In this document: in pieces, positions 51,621 through 59,984 of the stretch | Layout: every line of letters starts with the position of its first letter | Position numbering within the stretch: position 1 is the first letter of the stretch | Source of the DNA: Methylobacterium sp. E-045 | GTDB lineage: Bacteria; Pseudomonadota; Alphaproteobacteria; Rhizobiales; Beijerinckiaceae | NCBI RefSeq assembly: GCF_022829685.1 | Contig: NZ_JAKSYE010000122.1 | Coordinates: 1-64,000, forward strand | DNA length: 64,000 nt | Reading direction: 5' to 3' | Translations under genes and position numbers: made by a program | Notes under the pieces: model-generated | Database searches by the model: none | What the model was told of the DNA's origin: nothing | The model's input: the letters and a program-made list of their open reading frames with translations, nothing else

Positions 51621-51656
51621 AAACGAAAAACCCGCCGCGGCGTGAGCCGGGCGGGA
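51621..51656 (-). terminator. Rho-independent terminator, copy 2 of the repeated family
   Basis: Same hairpin as at 1148 (29 identical bases) with AAAAA on the left, so it acts on the minus strand. It lies 43 bases past the stop of the exported-protein gene at 51699. Confidence 0.8.
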
Positions 51657-51698
51657 CTGAGATGGGCAAGCTTCAGAGTATACCCGAGATTGGAATGT

Positions 51699-51974
51699 CT
51701 ATCGCCCGCCTGTTCCGCCACCTGCGCTTCCATTCGGAAACGCCTGCTCTGGGCGACTAGCGTTTCCGCCGGCTGCGGAGTTTGTAGTTACCGTGTCTGC
51801 GCCGGTCGCTCCATAAGATATGACCCTGTCGCGGCTGTTGCCGGTGGTGTTCGGTTGGTTCTGAATGACGACGCCGCGCTCGCCGTTGGGTGGGAACACC
51901 CCCTGCGCCATAGCCGGTAGGATCATCAACATTGCGAGTGCTGAAGCGCTCGCGAGGATTGGTAGGCGCATCAT
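51699..51974 (-). CDS. small exported protein
   Basis: 91 aa. MMRLPILASASALAMLMILP then AMAQG is a Sec signal peptide. The mature part is Gly/Asn/Thr-rich (NGERGVVIQNQPNTTGNSRD; GATGADTVTTNS) and ends in a Gly run; probably disordered. A second ATG lies one codon on. Followed by the terminator at 51621. Confidence 0.7.
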   Translation of the reverse strand: MMRLPILASASALAMLMILPAMAQGVFPPNGERGVVIQNQPNTTGNSRDRVISYGATGADTVTTNSAAGGNASRPEQAFPNGSAGGGTGGR

Positions 51975-52101
51975 GGCACGTCCTTGATCTTTGGGGAGAC
52001 GTGTCAATCCGTTCGACCTATGCCTGTTCCCGCGGCGAAAAACCCCCGCCCCCGCTCTCGCCGGGGCAGTGACGTAGAGGGTTTGGACTGCAGCTATCCT
52101 A

Positions 52102-52476
52102 TCAATCCGCCTTCTCGGCCGCGGAGCCTACCAACGGAGGCGTCTGCTGGTGCTGAACGACGCTCCATTTATCATGTGAGAGTCGGCGGTACGTTGAGGT
52201 GCAGTGAGCCTCATAGGTCTCACCGTCCCGGGCAGCCTTGGCGTGGTATGCGATGACGATCAGCCCTTCCTGAGGCCGCGCGATCTGCCCTTCGGAAATC
52301 TCCACTTCCGACCATCGAGGCGTATTCGCCACCGCCTCGATCGCCTGCGATCCGCTCAGGACGAAGGGCGGCTGCGGCAGCACCATCAGGCATTCGTCGT
52401 CGACCAACTCGCGGTAGTGATCGGCACCACCGGTCCAGAGACTTTTCTCGAAGGACCAAACGCGATCGTCGTCCAT
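52102..52476 (-). CDS. NTF2-like (DUF4440/SnoaL-type) protein
   Basis: 124 aa. The layout FEKSLWTGGADHYRELVDDE, CLMVLPQPPFVLSGSQAIEA, VANTPRWSEVEI, YHAKAARDGETYEAHCTSTY, WSVVQHQQTPP is that of the DUF4440 NTF2-like fold (a cone-shaped pocket). Ligand or reaction unknown. ATG at 52476. The region left of its stop (52036-52070) has a CCCC/GGGG hairpin that may terminate it. Confidence 0.75.
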   Translation of the reverse strand: MDDDRVWSFEKSLWTGGADHYRELVDDECLMVLPQPPFVLSGSQAIEAVANTPRWSEVEISEGQIARPQEGLIVIAYHAKAARDGETYEAHCTSTYRRLSHDKWSVVQHQQTPPLVGSAAEKAD

Positions 52477-52598
52477 GATGCTCTCCCGTGGTCTCTTATC
52501 TGTCAGAGAAGATTCCAGGGCGGGGATCGTTCCTGCCGTGTTGCAGCACCCGAAATGGGAGCCGGCTCAGTCTGAGCGCGGCTCGCCGCCGAACTGGC

Positions 52599-53126
52599 CT
52601 AAGCGGCGACAGCCTTGCGCGGACGACCGGTGCGCTTCTTCTCAGGAGCGGGCGCCTCCGACACTACCTCTTCCCGCGGTGTTGAAGCAGCGGCAGCCTT
52701 CGAGGCACCATTCCGCTGCTGCCCAAGACCGAGCTGCTTAGCCAGGGCGGACCGTGCAGCCGAATAGTTGGCCGACGTCATGGGGTAGTCGGCGGGCAGG
52801 CTATACTTCGCCCGATAGGCCTCAGGGCTAAGGCCCCGGATCGTCAGATGTCGACGGAGCGTTTTGTAGGGCTTGCCGTCCTCAAAGCTGATCAGTCCAT
52901 CTGGCGTGATTGACTTCTTGATCTGCGAGGGGGTCGGCTTCTCGATATCATCCGTGGGAGCAGAGGCCGATCCACCGGCGGCAAGGCCGCTGATCGCGGC
53001 ATGCACGCTGTTAAGGATGTTCGGAAGCTCAGAGGCGGGGAGGGAATTATTCGAGACATATGCAGAAACAATGTCGGCCGCGATCTCGATATAATCGCTC
53101 GCGAAATTCTGCGGGGTATCAGTCAT
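52599..53126 (-). CDS. MucR/Ros-family regulator lacking zinc cysteines (copy 2)
   Basis: 175 aa and clearly a paralogue of the 49336 product: EIAADIVSAYVSNNSLPASE, GLISFEDGKPYKTLRRHLTI, RGLSPEAYRAKYSLPADYPM, ending KKRTGRPRKAVAA. As in copy 1, the family's zinc Cys is Ser. Upstream lies an AT-richer stretch, the kind MucR proteins bind. Two paralogues 2.7 kb apart may cross-regulate. Confidence 0.9.
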   Translation of the reverse strand: MTDTPQNFASDYIEIAADIVSAYVSNNSLPASELPNILNSVHAAISGLAAGGSASAPTDDIEKPTPSQIKKSITPDGLISFEDGKPYKTLRRHLTIRGLSPEAYRAKYSLPADYPMTSANYSAARSALAKQLGLGQQRNGASKAAAASTPREEVVSEAPAPEKKRTGRPRKAVAA

Positions 53127-53433
53127 TTGGTGTTCTCTCCGTGATCAATCATCAGCTCCTAAATCACCGAAAGAAACAAAATCAACAGCCCGGATGTGTT
53201 ATCAGGCATATAGATCGGTAAAATCCACAATGAGTAACAATCTTTTGACGCCGGGGTCAGATACACCTCCCCAGGCTGGCGATTTTCCCTGACTTCGCTT
53301 CGAACGATCAGGGAATGCCTTATTCCCCGAAGTCAGCAGCTCCGCTTGCCCGACGCACTCCTGAGGAGACGATCGCAGAGGTAGCCGTCCCTGCACTCCA
53401 CAGCCTTGTATAGTCGCCCCCGCCGCGCCCGGC
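53127..53433. other. 307-base gap upstream of the second MucR gene
   Basis: No supported gene. The right half holds a long hairpin (53289-53336) and a terminator-like repeat copy at its right end; the left half is AT-rich upstream DNA of the MucR gene. Confidence 0.5.
53289..53336. repeat. two-part hairpin, possible structured RNA
   Basis: Outer stem CTGACTTCG/CGAAGTCAG (9 bp) encloses GGGAAT-N5-ATTCCC (6 bp), with a 13-base bulge on one side only. No gene overlaps it. Confidence 0.55.
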
Positions 53434-53455
53434 TCACGCGGCGGCGGGTTTTTCG
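53424..53455 (+). terminator. terminator hairpin, copy 3 (inverted) of the repeated family
   Basis: The reverse complement matches copies 1 and 2 over ~24 bases with one or two changes. Here the T-run (TTTTT) follows on the plus strand. No plus-strand gene was found just upstream, and it overlaps the last codons of the minus-strand gene at 53434. Confidence 0.6.
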
Positions 53456-53658
53456 AATTCTGGATTGGGTTCCAGGCTGCGAAAGATCCAGCGTATCCCC
53501 AGCCAGCCAAGCGCGGTCGCTGCGATCCAGCTCAAAGCGCTATCGCGGGCTAGATACGCTATCAGCTCGAACCAGATCTCGTAGCTCAACCATAAGAGAC
53601 CGAGTCCCGCAATTCCCTTGAGCGGTCTCAGCACATATCGAGATTGCGTTGGCACCAT
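53434..53658 (-). CDS. small membrane protein
   Basis: 74 aa with two hydrophobic segments (GLGLLWLSYEIWFELIAYLA and WIAATALGWLGIRWIF) separated by a short polar turn; a hairpin in the inner membrane is likely. No family recognised. Its 3' end overlaps the terminator-like repeat at 53424. Confidence 0.55.
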   Translation of the reverse strand: MVPTQSRYVLRPLKGIAGLGLLWLSYEIWFELIAYLARDSALSWIAATALGWLGIRWIFRSLEPNPEFEKPAAA

Positions 53659-53806
53659 CGTTTTTTCCCTTGGTCGCGCCCAGCGAAAGCAGTTCGAGCT
53701 TCTCCATTGAAACCTGCGCGCCCGCGCAAATGACGTGAGACAAGCCTTGGCTCGAACATCCGTCTCGCCCAGCAGTTGGTCTCATTCAAGAGTCATCGAG
53801 GAAACC

Positions 53807-54001
53807 ATGACCGAGAAGAAAACGTCCCAAACCGACGAGGCAGGCCCGTCGACCGCGCCGGATACACAGGATCCGCTGAACGTGCCGATGGATCAGGTAA
53901 TCACCAAGACCCCGAAGATCGAAGGTAGCCATACGCAAGAGACCATTGATCCGGCAGAGCGGCTGTCTGATGATCCCGAGGATCAGAACGATCTCGTATA
54001 A
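53807..54001 (+). CDS. small acidic protein
   Basis: 64 aa from the ATG at 53807 with CGAGGAAA upstream. MTEKKTSQTDEAGPSTAPDT, DPLNVPMDQVITKTPKIEGS, ending DDPEDQNDLV. Low complexity, likely disordered. A hairpin terminator follows at 54024. Confidence 0.6.
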   Translation: MTEKKTSQTDEAGPSTAPDTQDPLNVPMDQVITKTPKIEGSHTQETIDPAERLSDDPEDQNDLV

Positions 54002-54023
54002 GCCTCCAAGTAACGCCGCCCCT

Positions 54024-54054
54024 GCCCCGCATGGCTCCGGCCGCGCGGGGCCTT
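54024..54054 (+). terminator. terminator hairpin
   Basis: Stem GCCCCGC/GCGGGGC followed by CTTT, 22 bases after the acidic-protein stop. Confidence 0.6.
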
Positions 54055-54285
54055 TCGCTCATCACTGAAAGCTCAAGCAAGCACGATCTCGAATTCCATT
54101 CCCCTGCCCGGTCCCTGATCGGCATAGTCGACCAGCGCATACCCGCGCTCGCCCAAGCAGACATCGAGGATGTTACGGTGCTTGCGGACCATCTGGCCAA
54201 TCGCGAGCGGCGTCAGGCGGGGGTTGCCTCGCCGGAGTTGATCGACGCCAATGCTGACCGGAGCGCCTTCGCGGTCAGCAAAGGC

Positions 54286-54759
54286 TCAGCGGCGAAGTTC
54301 GTTATAGCGCGCAACAAACTGGCGGATCTGACACGTAACCATCTCGAGGTCTCCACCATTGCCGCCGCCCATGCTCACCTCCTCAAGCGCGAAGCCACAA
54401 TCTGCATTGACGTAGGCATCCCATGCGGACTGCGTGCGCTTTAGCCCCGCCTTCAGCTTCTTCGCCCGCTCCGCGCCAGTAAGACCGCCTATTTCACCAT
54501 CGGCCGCCTCTGCCTCTGCCTCTGCCATACGCTTCTTAAGTTCCGAATTGACCCGAATGCGGAGGGCCGCCACCTGATCTGCATAGCAGCTGCTCTTCTC
54601 GACATGCGAAAGATCGTTTCGGCATCGCTTTAGGTAGCTCTCTGTGCGCTCCTGGTACGGACGCAACGTCGGATCATCGGTCGTGAGACCTTCAGCTGCC
54701 GCACGCCCTGGGGCCAAGACGACAACACCCAGCAGTGCAACCGGCAGAAGAAAGCGCAT
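54286..54759 (-). CDS. LprI/DUF1311-like secreted protein
   Basis: 157 aa from the ATG at 54759 (MRFLLPVALLGVVVLAPGRA, signal peptide). The mature part has the DUF1311/LprI spacing of Cys and helices: YLKRCRNDL, SSCYADQVAALRIRVNSELK, LKRTQSAWDAYVNADC, MVTCQIRQFVARYNEL. LprI of mycobacteria inhibits lysozyme; that role is only suggested here. Confidence 0.8.
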   Translation of the reverse strand: MRFLLPVALLGVVVLAPGRAAAEGLTTDDPTLRPYQERTESYLKRCRNDLSHVEKSSCYADQVAALRIRVNSELKKRMAEAEAEAADGEIGGLTGAERAKKLKAGLKRTQSAWDAYVNADCGFALEEVSMGGGNGGDLEMVTCQIRQFVARYNELRR

Positions 54760-54876
54760 CGAGAGTCCTACGATCATGTATGGAGCCGAAGAAAGTGCCC
54801 TGTGAGCAGTGACGTGACGCCTCGTTCTTCCTCTATACCCCGATCCGCATACCACAGCGACCTATTGCGCTTAGTC

Positions 54877-55254
54877 TCCACGATGATCACCCCGCCTGTG
54901 GCAGCGAACGACGCGCTACCGCTCAACAAGGCGGCCCGTGAAGGCGTCGCACACACCTACCGTGAGGCGCCTGACGATCGGCCGTAGCGCTACAGCAAGG
55001 CGGGCGTCATCACCACTGACCTCAAGCTGCTGGAGGAGACCCAGCGCGCCCTGATCGACCAGCTCGACCGCGAGCGCAGCGTTCCGCTGATAGCGGCAAT
55101 GGACAGGTGTATTCGGCGCTTCGGACGCGGTGCCGTCGTGCCGGCTCGGGTGGGCCTGGAGAAGAAGCGCACGTGGTCGACGAAGTTCGAGATGCGCAGC
55201 CCACGATACACGACGCAGGTCAGCGAACTGCCGACGGCCCTCGTCCTGTCGTGA
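54877..55254 (+). pseudogene. umuC 3' remnant (DNA polymerase V subunit) with internal stop
   Basis: The frame reads ANDALPLNKAAREGVAHTYR, then TAG at 54985-54987, then RYSKAGVITTDLKLLEETQR, RCIRRFGRGAVVPARVGLEK, SPRYTTQVSELP and TGA at 55252-55254. This is the C-terminal UmuC/DUF4113 region (RYxKAGVxLxxL; RFGRGxV; SPxYTTxxxELP). The polymerase and finger domains are gone, so it is not functional. Confidence 0.85.
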
Positions 55255-55280
55255 TAAAGTCCGATCCCTGCCAAGGGGCC

Positions 55281-55505
55281 TACAGGCCGGGATACCGGTC
55301 AGCGCCCGTCACCCTGACTTGTCGCCCCTCACGTCGCGCTATCTCGACCGCGACACGCCCCCAGTACCGGGCTTGGCCATCTCGATTGATCCGGGCCAGC
55401 TTGCGGGCCTCGGCGTAGGCCAGCGGCCCATGAGCGGCGATGAGAGATGTCGCCTTGGCATCGACCTCGCGGCGGAAGCGGCCAGGTCGCAGCCGGTCCG
55501 TGAGC
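55281..55505 (-). CDS. small basic protein, possibly truncated or frameshifted at its start
   Basis: An open frame of 74 codons without ATG, GTG or TTG near its 5' end. It reads RREVDAKATSLIAAHGPLAY, AEARKLARINRDGQARYWGR, VAVEIARREGR, coherent helical protein. A neighbouring frame supplies an ATG ([13 protein letters not shown]) that stops exactly where this frame opens, so a single-base shift may separate start from body. Confidence 0.5.
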
Positions 55506-55542
55506 TAGCGCGGAACGGATGCCAATCGGTCACCGAGCCAGC

Positions 55543-56268
55543 TCATCCCCGCGGCGCCCGCCACCCGGCCGCCTTCGCCTCGCCCTCCGAGCAGAACATG
55601 CGCTCGCCGTCCTTCTCGCTGATCCGGGTCCGGTTGTAATCGCGCGATCCGGGGACGTGGAAGACCTTCTCGCCCTTCCGGCTGATGTTGCCCTTGATCG
55701 CGCAGCCGCCGGCCTTGAGCGCCGGCTGCGGGGGCGGTGGCGAGGGAATGGGACCATCCGGGCCGCCCGGCGCCGAGAACCCCATTGTCATGGCACGCTC
55801 GCCCTTGCGCCAGTCTCCCGGCGCCGTGAAGGAGCCAGCCCATATCCCGAGCTTCCTCGCCTTCGCGGTGTCCTCGTCCGGGACATAGTCCTCCGAGTAC
55901 CGGCGGTACGCGACGGCATGGCCCTGCGCGACCAGCCAGTGGTTCAGATCCTCCGTACCCCTCCGGCAGACCGCGACGGTGCGCCCGTACTTGTCTGTGT
56001 CCCGAGAATCGCAGGAGACGGTCGCGGAGCCGATCCGGTCGGCCAGCGCGAGTGCAGCCGCCTGTCCGCATCGGAGGGCCTTCCCAGCCTTATCCTGGCA
56101 GAGCTGTGCGCTCTCAGGCGCATCGATCCCATGGAGCCGAATGCGGGTGCCGCCGATGTCGAGGGTGTCACCGTCAACCACCGAGGCCCGGCCAGTGATG
56201 GGCTCGGCCGCGAATGCAGGAGCTATGGACAGGACGAGAACAAGAGCGGAAACAAGCATCGATTTCAT
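55543..56268 (-). CDS. secreted thermonuclease-family (SNase) protein
   Basis: 241 aa from the ATG at 56268 ([20 protein letters not shown], signal peptide). SNase domain: [20 protein letters not shown] (active-site Asp and first Arg), [53 protein letters not shown]. The C-terminal ~55 residues ([36 protein letters not shown]) form an extra two-Cys domain seen on other SNases. Predicted periplasmic or secreted nuclease degrading DNA/RNA. Confidence 0.9.
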   Translation of the reverse strand: MKSMLVSALVLVLSIAPAFAAEPITGRASVVDGDTLDIGGTRIRLHGIDAPESAQLCQDKAGKALRCGQAAALALADRIGSATVSCDSRDTDKYGRTVAVCRRGTEDLNHWLVAQGHAVAYRRYSEDYVPDEDTAKARKLGIWAGSFTAPGDWRKGERAMTMGFSAPGGPDGPIPSPPPPQPALKAGGCAIKGNISRKGEKVFHVPGSRDYNRTRISEKDGERMFCSEGEAKAAGWRAPRG

Positions 56269-56373
56269 CAATACCGGCTATCGATTTGATCTGTTGGAAT
56301 GATGGTGCACCGCAGCGCATATCCCTCTCATGAAACGGGGTTCAGACCCCGAAACTCTTGAGGGATAAGTACC

Positions 56374-56598
56374 ATGACCGTTCGTAAAATCGTGCTCGCC
56401 GCTCTCGCCGCCGCCACCCTGACCGGTACGGCGATGGCTGAAGATCGCGTCAACATCACGCCGACGCTCTACCGTGAACAGGCTCGCGTTACGGCATCTG
56501 TGCGTCCGGCTTCCGAGCTGACGACCACGCCGTCCCTGACCCCGCGTGCCCCCGCGACCCGCCGCCTTGTTGCCGACGCGGAAGCCTCGGCCCGGTAA
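56374..56598 (+). CDS. small exported protein
   Basis: 74 aa. MTVRKIVLAALAAATLTGTA then MAEDRV is a signal peptide. The mature ~50 residues are Thr/Pro/Arg-rich and probably disordered. Followed by an 11-bp hairpin at 56610-56639. Confidence 0.7.
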   Translation: MTVRKIVLAALAAATLTGTAMAEDRVNITPTLYREQARVTASVRPASELTTTPSLTPRAPATRRLVADAEASAR

Positions 56599-56609
56599 GA
56601 CGGCTTCCC

Positions 56610-56639
56610 GGCCGGTCTGGTCCTAGCACCAGGCCGGCC
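56610..56639 (+). terminator. terminator-like hairpin without T-run
   Basis: GGCCGGTCTGG/CCAGGCCGGCC, 11 bp with one G-T pair and an 8-base loop, between converging genes. Confidence 0.45.
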
Positions 56640-56651
56640 GCGATGCGATCC

Positions 56652-57305
56652 TCACTCTGCCGGATCGCGCCGCGCGCCTGTCGCCACTACCTTCATCATG
56701 GCGTCGGGCAGCGGGCGCTGGAGCTCAAGAGCGATTTCGGTCGGCGCTTCGAGCCACGTCCGCCACTCCTCCGGCGTCGTCAGTAGGACGGGCATTGCCT
56801 TCGGGTGGACCGGGCCAACGATTCCATTGGCGTCACAGGTGAGGAACGAGAACAGCCGGTGCTCGGCCTCCTCGCGGTCGGGGTTCTCGGCCTTGGTGCC
56901 GCGCACGCCGGTCCAGGGCCGCCAGATGCCGGCGAAGGCGAAGAGCGGCCGGTCGTCATCGAGGGCGAACCATGTGAGCGTCTTCTTCGGCTTGGTGTCC
57001 GCGTACTCGCTGAAGGAGGACACCGGGACGAGGCAGCGGTATTCCGGCTTGAGCCAAGGTCGCCAGTGCGGGCTCTTCACGTTGCGGACGTTGGTGACGG
57101 GATGCTCACCGTACTGCTTCGGTCCGGTGATGCCCCATCGGAACATCTCAAGGGTCCGCCTGCCGCCCTCGATCCGCACGATGGGCGCCATCTGGTCGGG
57201 GAAGATGCCGGGTATCCTCGGCAGGTTGCCGGCGCGGTCCTCCCCCACGCCGAACGCCTCACGGATCTCCGCTTGTGAGGTGACCAAACTGTAGAGGTTG
57301 CACAT
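56652..57305 (-). CDS. SOS response-associated peptidase (SRAP, YedK/HMCES family)
   Basis: 217 aa. The catalytic Cys2 (MCNLYS), the TNVRNVKSPHWRPWL segment, RCLVPVSSFSEYAD with the conserved Glu, LFAFAGIWRPW, FSFLTCDANGIVGPVHPKAM (conserved His) and MPVLLTTPEEWRTWL are all present. SRAP proteins cross-link to abasic sites in single-stranded DNA through Cys2, protecting them. Such genes are frequent on mobile DNA. Divergent from the small gene at 57338. Confidence 0.93.
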   Translation of the reverse strand: MCNLYSLVTSQAEIREAFGVGEDRAGNLPRIPGIFPDQMAPIVRIEGGRRTLEMFRWGITGPKQYGEHPVTNVRNVKSPHWRPWLKPEYRCLVPVSSFSEYADTKPKKTLTWFALDDDRPLFAFAGIWRPWTGVRGTKAENPDREEAEHRLFSFLTCDANGIVGPVHPKAMPVLLTTPEEWRTWLEAPTEIALELQRPLPDAMMKVVATGARRDPAE

Positions 57306-57337
57306 CGCTCGCGTCCGTGGCTGCCTAAAATGGCACT

Positions 57338-57532
57338 GTGACCTTCCAAGCAGTTCCGCGCACCCCGGAAACCAAACTCGCGAGGTGGTATGACCGCATG
57401 GAAGGCTGTCGGATTGAACAGGGTGCGCGGATCATCCGCGAGGAGTCAAAGAAGCACACGCACCTGCTCGCTGCCATTGAGCGGGAACAGGCCACCGAGA
57501 ACCGAACGCACGGATGCGACGCGCATGCTTAG
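57338..57532 (+). CDS. small hypothetical protein
   Basis: 64 aa from a GTG. MTFQAVPRTPETKLARWYDR, then a helical GARIIREESKKHTHLLAAIE. Divergent from the SRAP gene with a 32-base gap. No family recognised. Confidence 0.45.
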   Translation: MTFQAVPRTPETKLARWYDRMEGCRIEQGARIIREESKKHTHLLAAIEREQATENRTHGCDAHA

Positions 57533-57784
57533 CCTTTCGCCCTATCCCCACCCGACGCGCTTCATCGCCTGTCGGTCATCCTGAGAGAGCGATATGACCC
57601 CGCACGGCTCACACCCGTTCGGCATCCGCTTGCTTGATTCGAATACCGCGAAGGCCCTGAAGGGTAAAGACTGATCCCGCATATGAAGCAAAGAGCTTGG
57701 CAGCATCGGGGGCAAGGGTACTGTTCAGCACCAGAATTCTAAAATTGACGCAGCAATAGTAGATATTTGACTCAAATTCATAGT

Positions 57785-58408
57785 TTATTTCTTTTGCGCG
57801 ATCAGATTGTAGAATTTCCTGATGAGCCTATGAACATCTGTAGCTGGGTTGGCGAGTCCCTGTTGAGCGAGCCAATCAGCATGAAGACATGCATCTCGCG
57901 TTTTGCCGAAAAGAACTTCGAACGGAACCTCTTTGCTTTTTCCGCTATAGGCTGAGTGGTGTTGCGACACCAAATTAATCGCTTCCTGTTCGGTTTGTAG
58001 TGAAGCAAGTGAAATTCGGCACCAATGCAGAGCTAGCCAGACCTCAAAACAGCGTGAAGAGAGACAAAGATTGATGCTTTCACGGCTAGCTAAAGCTTTC
58101 GCCTTTTGAACGTCACCAGATTTCGTGTCGTCCACATCACATACACACCAGATTTCATCGAATGGTCCGTCGGACTTAGACTGAACTAAGCAGGCCTCAA
58201 CAGCTTTCAGCGCATTTCCACCACTTCTCACGTAGAATGGCGCCAAGACCATTCCTATAGTTCCAAGTTTCCGCTGCCATCCGCGGAAGTACTCGGCCTC
58301 GGTCCTTCTGCCGTCATATGCAACAGCAGTGACTTTTCGCGGATTTCTAACTTTTAACGCTCGACGTTCAAGATCGCGTTGAACGAAACGCTTTGACCGC
58401 TCAGCCAT
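57785..58408 (-). CDS. RloB-family protein (Toprim-like nuclease), partner of the ATPase
   Basis: 207 aa from the ATG at 58408, whose ATGGCTGA overlaps the ATPase stop by 8 bases; two ATGs slightly upstream (58426, 58429) are alternatives. RloB pattern: AYDGRRTEAEYFRGWQRKLG (acidic residue with TE), FDEIWCVCDVDD (acidic metal site), SSRCFEVWLALHW (usually S-N-P-x-FE-W-x3-H). A Toprim-like nuclease fold is expected. With the AAA ATPase it forms an AbiL/RloAB-type anti-phage module. GC is far below the surrounding DNA. Confidence 0.88.
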   Translation of the reverse strand: MAERSKRFVQRDLERRALKVRNPRKVTAVAYDGRRTEAEYFRGWQRKLGTIGMVLAPFYVRSGGNALKAVEACLVQSKSDGPFDEIWCVCDVDDTKSGDVQKAKALASRESINLCLSSRCFEVWLALHWCRISLASLQTEQEAINLVSQHHSAYSGKSKEVPFEVLFGKTRDACLHADWLAQQGLANPATDVHRLIRKFYNLIAQKK

Positions 58409-59795
58409 CGAGCGCTTGCTCTTCATCATTGGGCAAGGGCTCAAGCTCGTGCTGTATGTTTTGTGAACCTAGCCAATTTGCGCTTAAACCCAGCGCTGGG
58501 ATGGCACCATACCTTCCTCTGAGATATCCTTTTTCAAGATTCTCGTCCTTTCGTGGGCTAAATTCGAGCAGCGAGTAAAGCTCAGAGCAACATTTGTCCT
58601 TCTCGACGAACCACACTTGATCTCGACGCAATAGAGATTGATCTAGCATATTAGTATCGTGTGTTGTGAAAATCAGCTGAGACTTTCCGACATTTACTTC
58701 GGGATTTTGAAATAGATCGACAATAAATCTCGCAAGATGTGGGTGTATGCTGGACTCTAATTCATCAACAACAAATAGTCCGCCTTTTCTTAACGCAGAC
58801 ATGACGCGGGCGCTTAAGGCAAAAAGCTTTTGGAAGCCTCTTGACTGCGCTTCAAGTGGAAGATTGAGTTTCTTGGATCCATCGAGCACCGTAAAGTGAA
58901 CTTTGTAACGAAAATCGCGAAAATATCTCTCGCGGAACCTTGCGCCCACGTCTTCCAGAAAATCCGGTGGAGATGATGATACATCAGATTTTTGAACCCG
59001 TATATCCACCAGGTTGGGATCTGCGGCTTTCATAACAGTGAGTATAGAAGATTTGGACTGCGGATCGCTTGCAATAAGCTCTGCGGCCGACATGGCAAAA
59101 GAGCGATCCGTTGAAATCGATATATTATCGACTTGTATGCTTCTAAACCATTGATAGATCTTTAGGCAAATTGGATGGTTGTCTTGAGCGGCCACGGACA
59201 AAAACAAGCTGTTTTGCCTACATCGAGTGACTGCGCCATCCAGATACTCGAGGTCTTTAGTGAAATGTTCGCTTGCGTTAACCTTTATCTGACCTTCAAT
59301 TTCGCTGCCGGGCTTCAATTTGTAAAAGTCGGGGCTAACGCTGGAGATGCGTTGAAATAACGGCCTTTCTCTGCCGAGAGGGAATGACTTAAGCCACTCC
59401 TCTGCGAAAAAACCCGGATGTGCTACAATACCATAGACGTATCGAACGTCTTCAAGTATGAACTCAACCTCGATCGAGGTGAGGTCGTTTCGACCGTGCT
59501 TGTCGCCAAAAGGCCTTACCCGAGTTCCGCCGTCTGGCTCCCATTTCGATTGTGAATGTAGGACTGCTGATCTAAGATAATCAACAGACTTCAGTAGGTT
59601 CGTTTTTCCAGAGGAGTTTGCTCCATAAATTGCTACTACCGGAAGCAGATCGACGGTTTTCCTTGCTGCAACTTTCGCCTTGATTAGGCTGCTGCGCAGA
59701 GTTTTATCCGCTTTGTGGGCAATCAAGGAAATTTCTGCCTCGTCTCTAAACGAGAGGAAATTCCTGATTCTGAGAGCGAGAAGCATTTGGTCCAT
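58401..59795 (-). CDS. AAA ATPase of the RloA/AbiLi type
   Basis: 464 aa. The N-terminus is LLALRIRNFLSFRDEAEISL, the SMC/ABC-like start of the AAA15/OLD-like ATPases. Walker A GANSSGKT (58-65), Walker B GGLFVVDELESSIHPHLARF (Asp344-Glu345), and the switch His in FTTHD (378-380). The insertion between Walker A and B is long (~270 residues), as in this family. It would sense or gate the RloB effector. The gene is low-GC and preceded by an AT-rich upstream region. Confidence 0.9.
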   Translation of the reverse strand: MDQMLLALRIRNFLSFRDEAEISLIAHKADKTLRSSLIKAKVAARKTVDLLPVVAIYGANSSGKTNLLKSVDYLRSAVLHSQSKWEPDGGTRVRPFGDKHGRNDLTSIEVEFILEDVRYVYGIVAHPGFFAEEWLKSFPLGRERPLFQRISSVSPDFYKLKPGSEIEGQIKVNASEHFTKDLEYLDGAVTRCRQNSLFLSVAAQDNHPICLKIYQWFRSIQVDNISISTDRSFAMSAAELIASDPQSKSSILTVMKAADPNLVDIRVQKSDVSSSPPDFLEDVGARFRERYFRDFRYKVHFTVLDGSKKLNLPLEAQSRGFQKLFALSARVMSALRKGGLFVVDELESSIHPHLARFIVDLFQNPEVNVGKSQLIFTTHDTNMLDQSLLRRDQVWFVEKDKCCSELYSLLEFSPRKDENLEKGYLRGRYGAIPALGLSANWLGSQNIQHELEPLPNDEEQALDG

Positions 59796-59984
59796 ACGCT
59801 ACGAGCTACAAGCTACTGCCTTAGAGGCAAATTCGTGAAAAGTCCACGAATTTTGCGGTTTTTGGCGTTAGCTTGGAGATCGGCCACAAATTTGAGGCAC
59901 TTAGGCACCCCTGAGGTTCTTCCCAGTCAGACCAGCAGATTGTCTCAAGCGTAGGAATGGAGATGGAGCAATTGCTTGCGATAG

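Noticed and set aside
53202-53510. 102-codon minus-strand frame
   Set aside because: Crosses a hairpin and the terminator-like repeat, with no ribosome site and no domain.
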